From the NCBI GenBank assembly GCA_963737425.1, contig CAVTSX010000004.1, positions 1-64,000 on the forward strand: DNA of 64,000 nucleotides, written 5' to 3'. The position numbers and the translations under genes were made by a program. The stretch comes from DASXRA01 sp963737425. GTDB taxonomy: Bacteria > Actinomycetota > Actinomycetes > Mycobacteriales > Jatrophihabitantaceae. Below, piece after piece: positions 40,232 to 49,169 of the stretch; positions within the stretch are counted from its first letter, which is position 1, and every line of letters begins with the position of its first letter. Under the pieces are notes generated by a model. It had not been told where the DNA came from. It made no database searches and saw only the letters and a program-made list of their open reading frames with translations.

Positions 40232-41623
40232 ATGACCGAATTGCTGACCTCGCACCAGACTGGTCTGGATCGCGCCCCGAAATCCGGCGACGCCGGGTCG
40301 ATGGCCCGCCGGACGTTCCTGGGCGCCGCCGGCGCGGCCGCGGCGGCGGCAGTACTCAGCCCGTCCGGCACAGCCAGCGCAGTGACACCGACCGGCGAGC
40401 GGAGCCGCGGGCGGCGCGTCAGGTTCGGCGTCAATTACGTCCCGACCGAGAACTGGTGGTTCTCGTGGGCGGACTGGGACCGAAAGTCGATCGCCGCGGA
40501 CCTGCACGACATCGCCTCGCTCGGCGTCGACCACATCCGCGTCATGCTGCTGTGGTCGGAACTGCAACCGAACAGCACCTATGTACGCGGCGAGCAACTC
40601 GACCGGCTGGCCGAGCTGCTCGACCTCGCCGATGCACGCGATCTCGACGTCGAGGTCACCGTGCTCAACGGCGCGGTGAGCGGGGTGCTGTTCGTGCCGC
40701 CGTACCTGATCAGCAACAGCAACGGCCGGATCCGCAACGTGCTCACCGACCCGGTCGCAATCGAACGTGAGCAGTGGGTGCTCAGCCAGGTCGCGGCCCG
40801 CATCGGGAACCACCGCCGGTTCCTGGGCTTCGATCTCTCCAACGAGATCCACTGGTTCGCCATACCGCTGGGTATGGTCGCGACCCAGGCGCAGGGCGAT
40901 GCCTGGCACGACGCCTTGTTCTCGACGTGCGAGCAGGTTGCACCGGGCAAGGTGCACGTGTCCGGGATCGACCACTGGCCATGGCAGAACAACGCCTACT
41001 GGACCCGGCAGGGCCTGGGCACGGCCGGCACGATGACCGCCAACCACACCTGGGCCGGCTGGACGGGGGTCATCCAGCAGTACGGAGCGCTGTCGACGCC
41101 GTCCACGCACTATTCCGAGTACTTCATCGAGGTGATCAAGGCCTTCCACACCGATCTGCAGCGCAAGGTGTGGATCGAGGAAACCGGCATGTCGACGGTG
41201 TGGATGGACGCGGCCGACATCCCGTCCTGGACCGAGCAGTCGATCCGCACGATGGCCAGTTGCGACAACCTGTTCGGCATCACCTGGTGGGATTCCCACG
41301 ACCTGAACCCCAAGCTCAGCGGATACGTCAACCTCGAATACGACCTGGGGCTGTTCACCAACGACCGCCAACTCAAGCCGATCGGGGCCACGATCAAGCG
41401 CCTGATCGCCGAGTTCGACGACCACCCGCCGGCCCCGCTGGCCCGCCCGGACGCGCTCGTCCTGCCCGATGACATGATTCCGTGGAACGGGTTCTTCGCA
41501 CCGTTCATGAAACTCATCGACCAGGGCACCCGACCTGCTGTCGTACTGCAGAGCCGCACCACCGACGCCGGGTACCTCGCGGCCCGGGGCATCGAGCGGC
41601 TCATCACGCTCGACCAGGTGTAG
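40232..41623 (+). CDS. Tat-exported GH5-like glycoside hydrolase
   Basis: 463 residues. The Tat signal 'MARRTFLGAAGAAAAAAVLS' is preceded by a 24-residue hydrophilic extension. The TIM barrel has the clan GH-A acid/base in 'FLGFDLSNEIHWF' (Asn-Glu) and the nucleophile in 'KVWIEETGMSTVW'. Barrel start 'RVRFGVNYVPTENWWFSWAD' is typical of GH5/cellulase-like enzymes; substrate (beta-glucan, mannan or other) cannot be set. ATG 40232 has AGGAGG. A GNAT gene follows after 19 nt on the same strand. Confidence 0.85.
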   Translation: MTELLTSHQTGLDRAPKSGDAGSMARRTFLGAAGAAAAAAVLSPSGTASAVTPTGERSRGRRVRFGVNYVPTENWWFSWADWDRKSIAADLHDIASLGVDHIRVMLLWSELQPNSTYVRGEQLDRLAELLDLADARDLDVEVTVLNGAVSGVLFVPPYLISNSNGRIRNVLTDPVAIEREQWVLSQVAARIGNHRRFLGFDLSNEIHWFAIPLGMVATQAQGDAWHDALFSTCEQVAPGKVHVSGIDHWPWQNNAYWTRQGLGTAGTMTANHTWAGWTGVIQQYGALSTPSTHYSEYFIEVIKAFHTDLQRKVWIEETGMSTVWMDAADIPSWTEQSIRTMASCDNLFGITWWDSHDLNPKLSGYVNLEYDLGLFTNDRQLKPIGATIKRLIAEFDDHPPAPLARPDALVLPDDMIPWNGFFAPFMKLIDQGTRPAVVLQSRTTDAGYLAARGIERLITLDQV

Positions 41624-41642
41624 GCAGGCAGGAAGGCACTAC

Positions 41643-42077
41643 GTGATCGATATCGGCAAGCTGGCCGCGGCCGATCGCCCCGAGTGGGAGGTTCTGTTCG
41701 CCGGCTACAACACGTTCTACGAGCGCACGCTGGCGCCCGAGGCGTACGAGCGGGCCTGGACGGCGTTCCAGGACGACACCCGCATGCACGCGCTCGGCGC
41801 GAAGATCGAGGGCCGACTCGTCGGTATCACGCATTTCCTGATCCACGCCAGCACCACGGCAGCGGACGTCTGCTACCTGCAGGACCTGTTCACGGCGCCT
41901 GAGGCACGGGGCAAGGGCGTGGCCCGCGCGCTGATCGCCGCGGTGACCGAGTGGGCACGGGGCCAAGGCTGCAGCCGCGTCTATTGGTCGACCCACCAGA
42001 CCAACGCCATCGCGCGCCGACTCTACGACCAGGTCGCGGTGAACCGCGGCTTCATCCTGTACCAGATCACCCTCTAG
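41643..42077 (+). CDS. GNAT-family N-acetyltransferase
   Basis: 144 residues. GNAT core with 'YLQDLFTAPEARGKGVARAL', the acetyl-CoA pyrophosphate loop (R/QxxGxG/A), and 'VYWSTHQTNAIARRLYDQVA'. The GTG start is 19 nt after the hydrolase stop. Substrate unknown. Confidence 0.9.
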   Translation: MIDIGKLAAADRPEWEVLFAGYNTFYERTLAPEAYERAWTAFQDDTRMHALGAKIEGRLVGITHFLIHASTTAADVCYLQDLFTAPEARGKGVARALIAAVTEWARGQGCSRVYWSTHQTNAIARRLYDQVAVNRGFILYQITL

Positions 42078-42112
42078 CCCCGGGGGAGGGGACGCGCCGA
42101 TGTGTACCGGGG

Positions 42113-43063
42113 TTATGCCTGGTTGCGCCAGATCAGGCGGTGGACGCCCAGGTGGCGAGGCAGCGAGCGCAGTCCGGGGATGAATGGCACCAGGATGAGC
42201 GCCAGGGTCAGGACCGCCATGACCGCCCAGACCAGCGCGTCGGCGTTGCCGGATGTCGAGAACGGCTTGACCTGGTACCAGAACGTGTAGAGCCACATCC
42301 AAGGCTGGCCAGGGTAGTTGCCCGTTTCGTTCATCATGCCCCACTGGTCGCCGCCGAGGTGGTCGGCTCGGGCTTGATCCTCCAGGTAGGCGCCGTCGGC
42401 GAGCAGTAGCAGCGGCTTGGTCTCGTCGCTGACGTAGAACGTGCTGCCTGACGTAAGCAGACCTTCGAGCCCACCTGTTCGGGCGAGGGCGAGGAAGCTC
42501 GTCGCGAGGGTGGGCACCGGTCCGTAGTCGCCGGCCTTGACCTGCGCCGGATCGCTGTCGGGGGCAGCGGCCAGTGCGTCGGAGTACGCCCCCGCCCACG
42601 TTGCCCGCTGGTCGGAACTGGCGCTGCGCCAGGTCTGCAGCGCAGCCGTCAGGGCCGAGTCGCCGGTGACCGTGCTGAGCGGCGTGATCACCAGATCGTC
42701 GGCGCTATCGATCGGGATGCGGACGGTGCCCCAGCGTTGCACGGGCAGCGGCCCGAGTTTCTGCCCGTCACTGGCCCGGTTGTACGGAGCGCCGTAGCCC
42801 GCACTGGTGCTGGTTCCGGCGAGCTCCGCGGCCGCGGTTGCGACGACGTCACTCGGCGCAGCCTTCGCCCAGCCCGCGAGCGTGATCGCCTTGCGGTCGG
42901 GCGAGGAGAACACGACGGCGAGCAGCACGGTCAGCGCGCCGACGACGACCAGGGCGATGACGAATTCCTTGACCAGGTCATAGGGACGCGTAGGGAAGAG
43001 GTGCGCGTCTGGGGTCGTGTCGCGGCGCCGACCGTGGGTGCGCGTGCCGCCTTCGCGGCTCAT
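42113..43063 (-). CDS. Membrane subunit of a cytochrome b6-like complex
   Basis: 316 residues. One N-terminal helix (FVIALVVVGALTVLLAVVF), about 190 residues of extracytoplasmic domain with no CxxCH haem motif, and a C-terminal helix (VWAVMAVLTLALILVPFIPG) ending 'HLGVHRLIWRNQA'. The last segment resembles the ends of cytochrome b C-terminal subunits. The start overlaps the cytochrome b stop (ATGA). Probably contributes the C-terminal part of a quinol-oxidising or electron-transfer complex. Family not recognised with confidence. Confidence 0.7.
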   Translation of the reverse strand: MSREGGTRTHGRRRDTTPDAHLFPTRPYDLVKEFVIALVVVGALTVLLAVVFSSPDRKAITLAGWAKAAPSDVVATAAAELAGTSTSAGYGAPYNRASDGQKLGPLPVQRWGTVRIPIDSADDLVITPLSTVTGDSALTAALQTWRSASSDQRATWAGAYSDALAAAPDSDPAQVKAGDYGPVPTLATSFLALARTGGLEGLLTSGSTFYVSDETKPLLLLADGAYLEDQARADHLGGDQWGMMNETGNYPGQPWMWLYTFWYQVKPFSTSGNADALVWAVMAVLTLALILVPFIPGLRSLPRHLGVHRLIWRNQA

Positions 43064-43809
43064 CGCGATCCCGCCGCCGAGTCGGCGGCACTCGCCACCG
43101 GCACCACCGGGGGTGCCTCAGCCGGGGTTGGCTCGCCCGGCCCGGCGTCTGCCTGGGCCGGGTCTGCCGACTCCGCTTGCGCGTGTCCGGGAGGCACTGC
43201 GTCGAACGGCGGTACCACGCCGTGCCGGCGGACGAGGATCACGTGTGCCACAACGAGGATGCCGACGATCAGCGGCAGCAGCATGATGTGCCAGAGCAGC
43301 ATCTGGCCGGTATTCAACACGTTGAACAGCGAACCGAAACCGACCGCGTTCAGCCCGTCCTTGGCCTGCGTTGAGATCCACTGCGAGTCGAAGTTGGTCT
43401 GCGAGAGATAGCCGGTGAACGCCGTCGCGATCGAGCCGACGAATGCCAGCGCGCCAATGACCCACGTCCACGCGCGGTTACCGCGCCAGGCGGCTTTGCA
43501 GAACTCGCCCCACAAATGGATCACCATGAAGACGAAGAACAGTTCGACGCTCCACAGGTGCATCGAATTGAAGAAGTGGCCAACCGACGAGGTGTGCCAC
43601 CACGTCGCCCCACCGACGGTCAGGGCTATACCGGAGACCACCACGAACACCAACGCCGCGAGGGTTGCCACGCCGAACACGTAGATCCACGACCGTACAT
43701 AGGTCGGTTGTCGATCAGGTAGCAGTTGCCCGGACGGCACCGTGCGGCTCAGCCGGGTACGCAGTCGCACCGTCCAACTACGGGAGGATGACTGCTCAAC
43801 GTTGGTCAT
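43060..43809 (-). CDS. Cytochrome b (b6-type, N-terminal domain)
   Basis: 249 residues from ATG 43809. Four membrane helices. Haem ligands are in helix B, 'MHLWSVELFFVFMVIHLWGE' (His-X13-His), and helix D, 'LLWHIMLLPLIVGILVVAHV' (His-X14-His); 13/14 spacing is the b6 pattern. 'GYLSQTNFDSQWISTQAKDG' lies where the quinol-site loop is found. A Pro/Ala-rich cytoplasmic tail of about 50 residues follows. No Rieske or cytochrome c gene is nearby. Confidence 0.87.
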   Translation of the reverse strand: MTNVEQSSSRSWTVRLRTRLSRTVPSGQLLPDRQPTYVRSWIYVFGVATLAALVFVVVSGIALTVGGATWWHTSSVGHFFNSMHLWSVELFFVFMVIHLWGEFCKAAWRGNRAWTWVIGALAFVGSIATAFTGYLSQTNFDSQWISTQAKDGLNAVGFGSLFNVLNTGQMLLWHIMLLPLIVGILVVAHVILVRRHGVVPPFDAVPPGHAQAESADPAQADAGPGEPTPAEAPPVVPVASAADSAAGSR

Positions 43810-43981
43810 CGTGACCCTCCTCGCCCAGGTCGCCGCGGCCATGAGGGAACGGAAGGATGAGAGCAAGCGCGAAGATCACCAGCATCAGCAGGATGATGAC
43901 GAAGTTCGTCAGCGAGATCTGGATGACGCCCCAATGCAGAAAGTGCGCGTGGCCGGCCAGCAGTCCCTGCGCGCTCGTCAT
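43796..43981 (-). CDS. Small membrane protein of the cytochrome b operon
   Basis: 61 residues: short N-terminus 'MTSAQGLLAGHAHFLHWGVI', one helix (TNFVIILLMLVIFALALILP) and a charged His/Glu-rich tail. It overlaps the cytochrome b start by 14 nt and is the first gene of the three-gene unit. Probably a small accessory subunit like PetG/PetL types, by position only. Upstream 43982-44207 holds the promoter region and an orphan half of the TGTGCAGA palindrome family. Confidence 0.65.
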   Translation of the reverse strand: MTSAQGLLAGHAHFLHWGVIQISLTNFVIILLMLVIFALALILPFPHGRGDLGEEGHDDQR

Positions 43982-44207
43982 GACGCTTTCCGACGACGGA
44001 TAAGGAGTGACGTCACGGCTGCCCCCTTTCGTCGATGCGAACAGAAAAGCGCCATGCCCGCGAGCGCTGTAGAGGCGAACGTCCCGATCTGCACATACGG
44101 TGTGTGGCTGGATAGGTCGTCACCGAAACTCCTGAGAGTGCGTCGGTGTTGCGCGGGAGACGCGGCCGGTCGCTAGACATCGCGGTACGGTGCGAGGGGG
44201 AGGCGTC

Positions 44208-44615
44208 ATGTTCTACGGACTCCTGGCCGACGTGGTCGTGGTCATCCATCTCGGCTTCATCGCGTTCGTCGCCGTCGGGGGATTCCTGGCCTGGCGCTGG
44301 CCCTGGTTGTTGTGGCTGCACGTGCCGGCCATCATCTACGCACTTGTCATTGTGACGGTCGGCTTCGACTGCCCGCTGACTCCGTTGGAGAGAGGCCTGC
44401 GGCATGCCGCTGGGCAGCGAGGTTATGCCGGCGGCTTCGTCAAGCACTACCTGACCGGAGTTGTCTACCCTGACCGGCAGCTCGCCCTGGCCCAAGCCGT
44501 CGTGGCAGCCGCCGTCCTGGCTGGCTACGCGGGGCTGTTCATCAGGCATCGCCAATCGCGGTCCGGCACAAGCTGGCAGCGGCTCGGCACTCGCCGGCGT
44601 GCCACGAGATCGTGA
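44208..44615 (+). CDS. DUF2784 membrane protein
   Basis: 135 residues with three to four helices. 'LADVVVVIHLGFIAFVAVGG' and 'DCPLTPLERGLRHAAGQRGY' followed by 'FVKHYLTGVVYP' are the DUF2784 signature. ATG 44208 with GGGGGAGG upstream. Function unknown. Confidence 0.9.
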   Translation: MFYGLLADVVVVIHLGFIAFVAVGGFLAWRWPWLLWLHVPAIIYALVIVTVGFDCPLTPLERGLRHAAGQRGYAGGFVKHYLTGVVYPDRQLALAQAVVAAAVLAGYAGLFIRHRQSRSGTSWQRLGTRRRATRS

Positions 44616-44629
44616 CGGCGTCGCCGAGT

Positions 44630-44677
44630 GATCTTGTGCAGACGCGTTGCTGATTGCCGGCGCGTCTGCACAAGATC
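44630..44677. repeat. Palindrome, family 2, copy A
   Basis: Perfect 17-nt arms GATCTTGTGCAGACGCG and CGCGTCTGCACAAGATC, 14-nt loop, just after the DUF2784 stop in a convergent gap. Could serve as a terminator although no T tract is present. Confidence 0.8.
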
Positions 44678-44928
44678 GCCCTCCTAGCCGTTGACCGCGG
44701 TGTACAGCGCGTCAGCAAAGGCGGTGTCGCCGGCGACCGCGCTCGAGCTGATTCGCGTTCGAAACACCCTTACCGCCACGGCAGGTTGTGGTTCAGGCCG
44801 GCCGTCAGGAGCTGCGGCCCGCTGTCCACACGAGCGGACAGCGCGTCGAACTCACCCTGGCCGGCCCGGTCACCGGCCGGGCCGGCGAGACGCTGTCGGT
44901 GCGACTCGTGCTCTGACGCCGCGGTGAT
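44678..44928. other. Spacer between DUF2784 and MFS genes
   Basis: No complete gene. One + strand reading (44752-44916) looks protein-like near its end ('VVVQAGRQELRPAVHTSG', 'TGRAGETLSVRLVL' then stop) but has no start codon. It may be the 3' stump of a lost gene, or chance. Confidence 0.3.
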
Positions 44929-44970
44929 CATGTGCAGATCGGGTCGTTCCGGCGTCCCGATCTGCACATG
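44929..44970. repeat. Palindrome, family 2, copy B
   Basis: Perfect 15-nt arms CATGTGCAGATCGGG and CCCGATCTGCACATG, 12-nt loop, 8 nt from the MFS stop codon. A 17-nt half (CGTCCCGATCTGCACAT) also occurs alone at about 44070-44086. Possible terminator of the MFS gene. Confidence 0.8.
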
Positions 44971-44977
44971 GTCCGCG

Positions 44978-46516
44978 TCAGTCAGACAGCGCCGGCGCCA
45001 ACTGCGCCTGCTCGACGGGCTGGTTGACGTCGCCGCGTGCGTTGGTGGTGCGCAGCGCGAGCGCCGCCGTGGCCACCATGAAGATGGCGCTGGCAAGCAG
45101 TGCCCGGTGGAATCCCGACGTCAGCGCGTGCGGCGCTGAGGTGTGCGTGGCCAGCAGATGGTTGGTACGCGAGGTCGCGATCGCCGAGAAGATCGCGAGC
45201 CCGAGCGCCCCGCCGATCTGCTGGGCCGCGTTGAGCAATGCCGCGGCCAGTCCGGCCCGGTCGGCTGACACCCCGGCGTTCGCCGCCGAGACGATGGATA
45301 CGAACACCGCGCCGAGACCGAACGAAACGACCATCAGGCCAGGGAAGAGGTCGGTGAGGTACGAGCCGTCGACCGGAACCCGGGACAGGTAGTACAGGCC
45401 GCCGGCTGTGATCAGCGCGCCGCCGATGATCAGCGGTCGCGTGCCGGTGCGCGCCAGCAGTTGGGAGGTGATGCCGGCGGCGACGGCTACGCCGGCGCAG
45501 AGCGGCAGGTACGCGGCGCCGGTCTTGAGCGGCGAGTAGCCCAGAACGTTCTGCATGTACAGGGTGAGGAAGAAGAACATCGACAGGAATCCCGCGCACG
45601 CGATCAGATGTGTGACGTCGGCGGCGGCGAGCCCCTTGACGCGGAAGATCGACAACGGAATGAGCGGGTCCTTGGTGCGCTGCTCGTTGAAGATGAACAC
45701 GGCCAGCAGCGCGAAGGCGCCGGCAAGCTCGCCGATCGTGCTGCCCGACCCCCAGCCCTGATCGGGTGCTTTCACCAGCGCGTAGACGAGCAGCAGCATT
45801 CCACCCGTTACCAGGACGGTTCCGAGGATGTCGAAGTTGGCCAGGCGCGCGCGGCGGCGTTCACCGGGGATCAACCCGAAGATCGCCGCGAGCACGAGTA
45901 CGCAGATCGGGGGATTGACGAACAGCACCCAGCGCCATCCCGGGCCTTCGGCGAGCACCCCGCCGAGGAACACTCCGACTGCGGATGCGAGCCCGCCGAC
46001 CCCGCCCCAGACGCCCAGCGCCTTATGGCGATCCGGCCCCTCCTTGAACAGGGTCGTCAGCAGGGAGAGGGCCGAGGGCAGCATCATCGCCGATCCGACG
46101 CCCTGCGCGAGGCGCGCGCCGACCAGGACGCCCGCACTTCCCGCGAATCCTCCGACGAGTGAGGAGATTCCGAACAGCGTCGTTCCCGCGACGAGGACAC
46201 GGCGCCGGCCGAGCAGGTCGCCCGCGCGCCCGCCGAGCAGCATCAGGCCGCCGTAGGTGAGCAGGTAGCCGCTGAGGACCCACTGCAGACCTTGCACCGA
46301 GAAATGCAGGTCATGACGGATCCTGGGCAGGGCGACATTGACGATCGACGCATCGACGAAATCGAGGAATGCGACGGCACATAACAAGGTGAGCGTGAGC
46401 TTGCCCCGGCGGGTCGCGAGGAACGAGGTCTGTTCCGGGCGAGCCTGCCTGGACAGGTGATTTCTCTCGATCGCGTATTTGCCGGACCCGGGACTGTTCT
46501 GGGTATGGTTCTGCAC
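44978..46516 (-). CDS. MFS drug exporter, DHA2 (14-TMS) family
   Basis: 512 residues with 14 helices. 'LDFVDASIVNVALPRIRHDL' is the DHA2 motif D1; 'GGRAGDLLGRRRVLVAGTTL' is motif A; 'GARLAQGVGSAMMLPSALSL' is motif B and 'GGLASAVGVFLGGVLAEGPG' is motif C of proton antiporters. Likely exports a drug or metabolite. ATG 46516; a hydrophilic 35-residue N-terminus precedes the first helix. No regulator gene adjoins. Confidence 0.93.
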   Translation of the reverse strand: MQNHTQNSPGSGKYAIERNHLSRQARPEQTSFLATRRGKLTLTLLCAVAFLDFVDASIVNVALPRIRHDLHFSVQGLQWVLSGYLLTYGGLMLLGGRAGDLLGRRRVLVAGTTLFGISSLVGGFAGSAGVLVGARLAQGVGSAMMLPSALSLLTTLFKEGPDRHKALGVWGGVGGLASAVGVFLGGVLAEGPGWRWVLFVNPPICVLVLAAIFGLIPGERRRARLANFDILGTVLVTGGMLLLVYALVKAPDQGWGSGSTIGELAGAFALLAVFIFNEQRTKDPLIPLSIFRVKGLAAADVTHLIACAGFLSMFFFLTLYMQNVLGYSPLKTGAAYLPLCAGVAVAAGITSQLLARTGTRPLIIGGALITAGGLYYLSRVPVDGSYLTDLFPGLMVVSFGLGAVFVSIVSAANAGVSADRAGLAAALLNAAQQIGGALGLAIFSAIATSRTNHLLATHTSAPHALTSGFHRALLASAIFMVATAALALRTTNARGDVNQPVEQAQLAPALSD

Positions 46517-46618
46517 TGCAAACCTCCTGATTGCACGGCTGCGGTCACCGGCCGTGGTGGGTTTCCAGCTAGATGACGGATCCCGGCGCGAGAACGTAAC
46601 GGGTTTCTTTGCCGACGC

Positions 46619-47091
46619 TCAGGTCCGCGCGGTCGGCGCTGCGCTCGCGACATCCTTGCTGAAGAAGACGCGATGGAATCCCTCGTGCACAGCGCGGTGC
46701 GTTTCGACATAGCCGCGGCGCGGGTAGTAGGCGAGGTTCTCGGTCATCGCCGCGTTCGTGTACAGCCGGACCTCGCTGTATCCCTGTTGGTCGGCCTCGC
46801 GTTCGGCCAGGTCGAGCAGGATGGTGCCGACACCTCGTCCCTGCACGGCCGGCGACACGGCAATGCTCTCCAGGAACAGGTGATCTGTGCGCGGGTGCAG
46901 CACGAGTATGCCGACGGGCTCACCGTCCTGCTCGGCCAACCACACCGAGCCGTCGCGGATCAGCGCCACGTGATCAGCTGTCATCGGAGCGGGCGTCAGA
47001 CCGATGCGTCCGAGTAGTGCGAGTACGCGGAGTCGGTGATTGCCGCGACGGCGTCCGCATCGGCGGCCGCCGCTCTTCTCGTGGTGACCAC
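46619..47091 (-). pseudogene. GNAT acetyltransferase with a frameshift
   Basis: The main part (from 'PAPMTADHVALIRDG') has the GNAT loop 'SPAVQGRGVGTILLDLAE' and 'LYTNAAMTENLAYYPRRGYV'. The expected N-terminal strand-helix is in another frame: GTG 47091, 'TRRAAAADADAVAAITDSAY' 'SHYS', then stop. Adding one base near 47008-47014 joins it to 'GRIGLTPAPMTADH', the usual GNAT continuation. Either a sequencing deletion or a recent inactivating mutation. Translation could start at ATG 46984 but would lack the first strand. Confidence 0.75.
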
Positions 47092-47251
47092 CCGATCAGT
47101 GTGCCCGGCGAGGTATTCTCACGGGCGGCGAGCAGGTCGCCTCCGTGTCCGCGGGAAGGGCAGAGCCCGCCTGTGCTGGGCCCGATCTGACTTACGCCCA
47201 CCTCCTTTCAGCCTGAAGCCGCGGACGCAGGCGAACCGAAAGGAGGTCGGC

Positions 47252-48775
47252 ATGCCGACCGTCCCATTGCCCGACCAGCCGTCGCTGGAACAGTTGCGCA
47301 ATCTCGCCCGCGAGTTGGTACGCGCCGTGCGCTCGGGCGACCCTGCGGCGACCGCACATGTCGCCGAGCACTACCCGGACGCCGCGCCCGGCGAGCCGTT
47401 CACGCTTGGCCGGGCGCAGCTCGTTCTCGCGCGGCATTACGGCTTCTCGAGCTGGCCGCGCCTTCGTCATCACCTGGACGTCGTCGCGCGCTACTCGCGC
47501 ACGCCCGCGGCGGTCGGGGCGACCGCAGATCCCGCGACGGAATTCCTGCGCCTCGCCTGTCTCGTCTACGACGACGCGGACGGGCCGGCGCGATGGGCGC
47601 TTGCCCGGCAGGTCCGCAGCGAGAATCCCGGCTTGGCCGCGGGCAGCATCCACGCCGCCGCTGCCATGGCCGATGTCGCCGAGGTGGGTCGCCTGCTCAG
47701 CGTCGATCCGTCGCTCGCCCGCGTCGACGGCGGCCCGTACCTGTGGGCGCCGCTGCTGTACCTGGCGTATGCCCGCCATGACCCTGACGTCGCGCGCGAT
47801 GCGACGCTTGCGACGGCCCGCCTGCTGCTGCGCCACGGCGCCGACCCCAACGCCGGGTATCTGTGGCGTGGGCTGCCGTCGCCATTCACCGTCCTGACGG
47901 GGACGTTCGGACAGGGCGAGCAGGGCCCGGTTCGCCAGCCGCCCCATCCGCACGAGCATGCGCTGGCGGCGCTGCTACTCGAATCCGGCGCCGACCCGAA
48001 TGACGCGCAGGCGCTCTACAACCGGATGTTCGAGCCGGGCAATGACCATCTCGAGTTGTTGTTCGAGCACGGGCTCGGCACCGGCGACGGCGGACCATGG
48101 CGGGCCCGCATGCCCGAGGCGTTGCCCTCACCGGGTGATCTCCTGCTAGGCCAGCTCGGCTGGGCGGTCACCCACGACATGCTCGATCGGACGCGGCTGC
48201 TGGTCGAGCACGGCGTCGACATTCGCAGCCCGTTGACGGGTGTTGCCGGTGGTGGGCGAGCGGCGCTGGAGCTGGCGCGGCTGTGCGGCTACGCACGGAT
48301 CGTCGAGTACCTCTTGGCAGCGGGTGCCGCCGACGCCGACTTCGGCCCGGCCGACGGGTTCGTCGCAGCCGCGATGGCGGCCGACCGGGATGCCACGGCC
48401 CGCATCGTCGCCGGTGACGCCGGCATCGTCGACGAAGTACGTTCTCGGCATCCCGCGCTCGTGATGCGCGCTGCCGTGTCGAGACGCCTCGACTCGATCA
48501 GACTGCTCGCTTCGTTCGGATTCGATGTCAATGCGCTGGGCCGCCAGGACGTTCCGGTCGAGCAGCCGTGGGAGACGCCCCTGCACCACGCGGCGTCTGT
48601 CGGAGATCTTGCGTTGGCCGGCCTGTTGCTCTCGCTCGGAGCCGACCCTGACATCCGCGACAAACGCTTCAACTCGACGCCGCTCGATTGGGCGCGGTTC
48701 TTCGAGCAGGCCGATATGGCGGCGATGCTCGAACCGCTCACCAGCGAGCCTGTCGAGCCTGTCGAGCCTCCATGA
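47252..48775 (+). CDS. Ankyrin-repeat protein
   Basis: 507 residues from ATG 47252 (AAAGGAGG). Ankyrin-type helix pairs in two clusters: 'ATARLLLRHGADPNAGYLWR', 'ALAALLLESGADPNDAQALY', 'RTRLLVEHGVDIRSPLTGVA', 'RIVEYLLAAGAADADFGPAD' and 'TPLHHAASVGDLALAGLLLS'. The N-terminus 'PLPDQPSLEQLRNLARELVR' followed by 'ARHYGFSSWPRLRHHLDVV' is a motif often found before ankyrin repeats in actinomycete proteins. Protein-binding scaffold; no signal peptide. The tail repeats 'EPVEPVEPP'. Confidence 0.9.
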   Translation: MPTVPLPDQPSLEQLRNLARELVRAVRSGDPAATAHVAEHYPDAAPGEPFTLGRAQLVLARHYGFSSWPRLRHHLDVVARYSRTPAAVGATADPATEFLRLACLVYDDADGPARWALARQVRSENPGLAAGSIHAAAAMADVAEVGRLLSVDPSLARVDGGPYLWAPLLYLAYARHDPDVARDATLATARLLLRHGADPNAGYLWRGLPSPFTVLTGTFGQGEQGPVRQPPHPHEHALAALLLESGADPNDAQALYNRMFEPGNDHLELLFEHGLGTGDGGPWRARMPEALPSPGDLLLGQLGWAVTHDMLDRTRLLVEHGVDIRSPLTGVAGGGRAALELARLCGYARIVEYLLAAGAADADFGPADGFVAAAMAADRDATARIVAGDAGIVDEVRSRHPALVMRAAVSRRLDSIRLLASFGFDVNALGRQDVPVEQPWETPLHHAASVGDLALAGLLLSLGADPDIRDKRFNSTPLDWARFFEQADMAAMLEPLTSEPVEPVEPP

Positions 48776-48865
48776 TCGTCGGCCGCCGATCATCGCCACG
48801 TTGCGGTGTTGCGTGCGGGCGCGCACGCTCTGCAGACATGTCCGTCCGCTCCTAGGAGGAACGCG

Positions 48866-49072
48866 ATGCCTGGCCACACCTACCGCGTCAGCGAAGTCGT
48901 CGGTACATCAGCGGACGGAGTCGACGATGCGATCAGAGGCGCTATCACCCGTGCCGCCGAGACATTGCACGGTCTGGACTGGTTCGAGGTCACCGAGATT
49001 CGCGGCCACATCACCGATGGCCGGATCGGCCACGTGCAGGTAGGGCTGAAGGTCGGCTTCCGGCTCGACTGA
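48866..49072 (+). CDS. Dodecin flavoprotein
   Basis: 68 residues. Twelve-subunit flavin-storage protein: 'YRVSEVVGTSADGVDDAIRG', 'AAETLHGLDWFEVTEIRGHI' with the flavin-stacking Trp, and 'GRIGHVQVGLKVGFRLD'. ATG 48866 with TAGGAGGA. Length and all three beta strands are standard. Confidence 0.95.
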   Translation: MPGHTYRVSEVVGTSADGVDDAIRGAITRAAETLHGLDWFEVTEIRGHITDGRIGHVQVGLKVGFRLD

Positions 49073-49169
49073 TCGGCGACGGCGTGTCCTGCCTGCCACG
49101 TCGGAAGTCCTTACGGACAAGGTGATTCTGGCTCGACGAGTGATCATCCATTGCCGCAGAGTCGCACGC

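Noticed and set aside
44752..44916. Protein-like reading before the MFS gene
   Set aside because: No start codon, only about 55 codons and no family resemblance; kept only as a possible gene stump in the spacer note.
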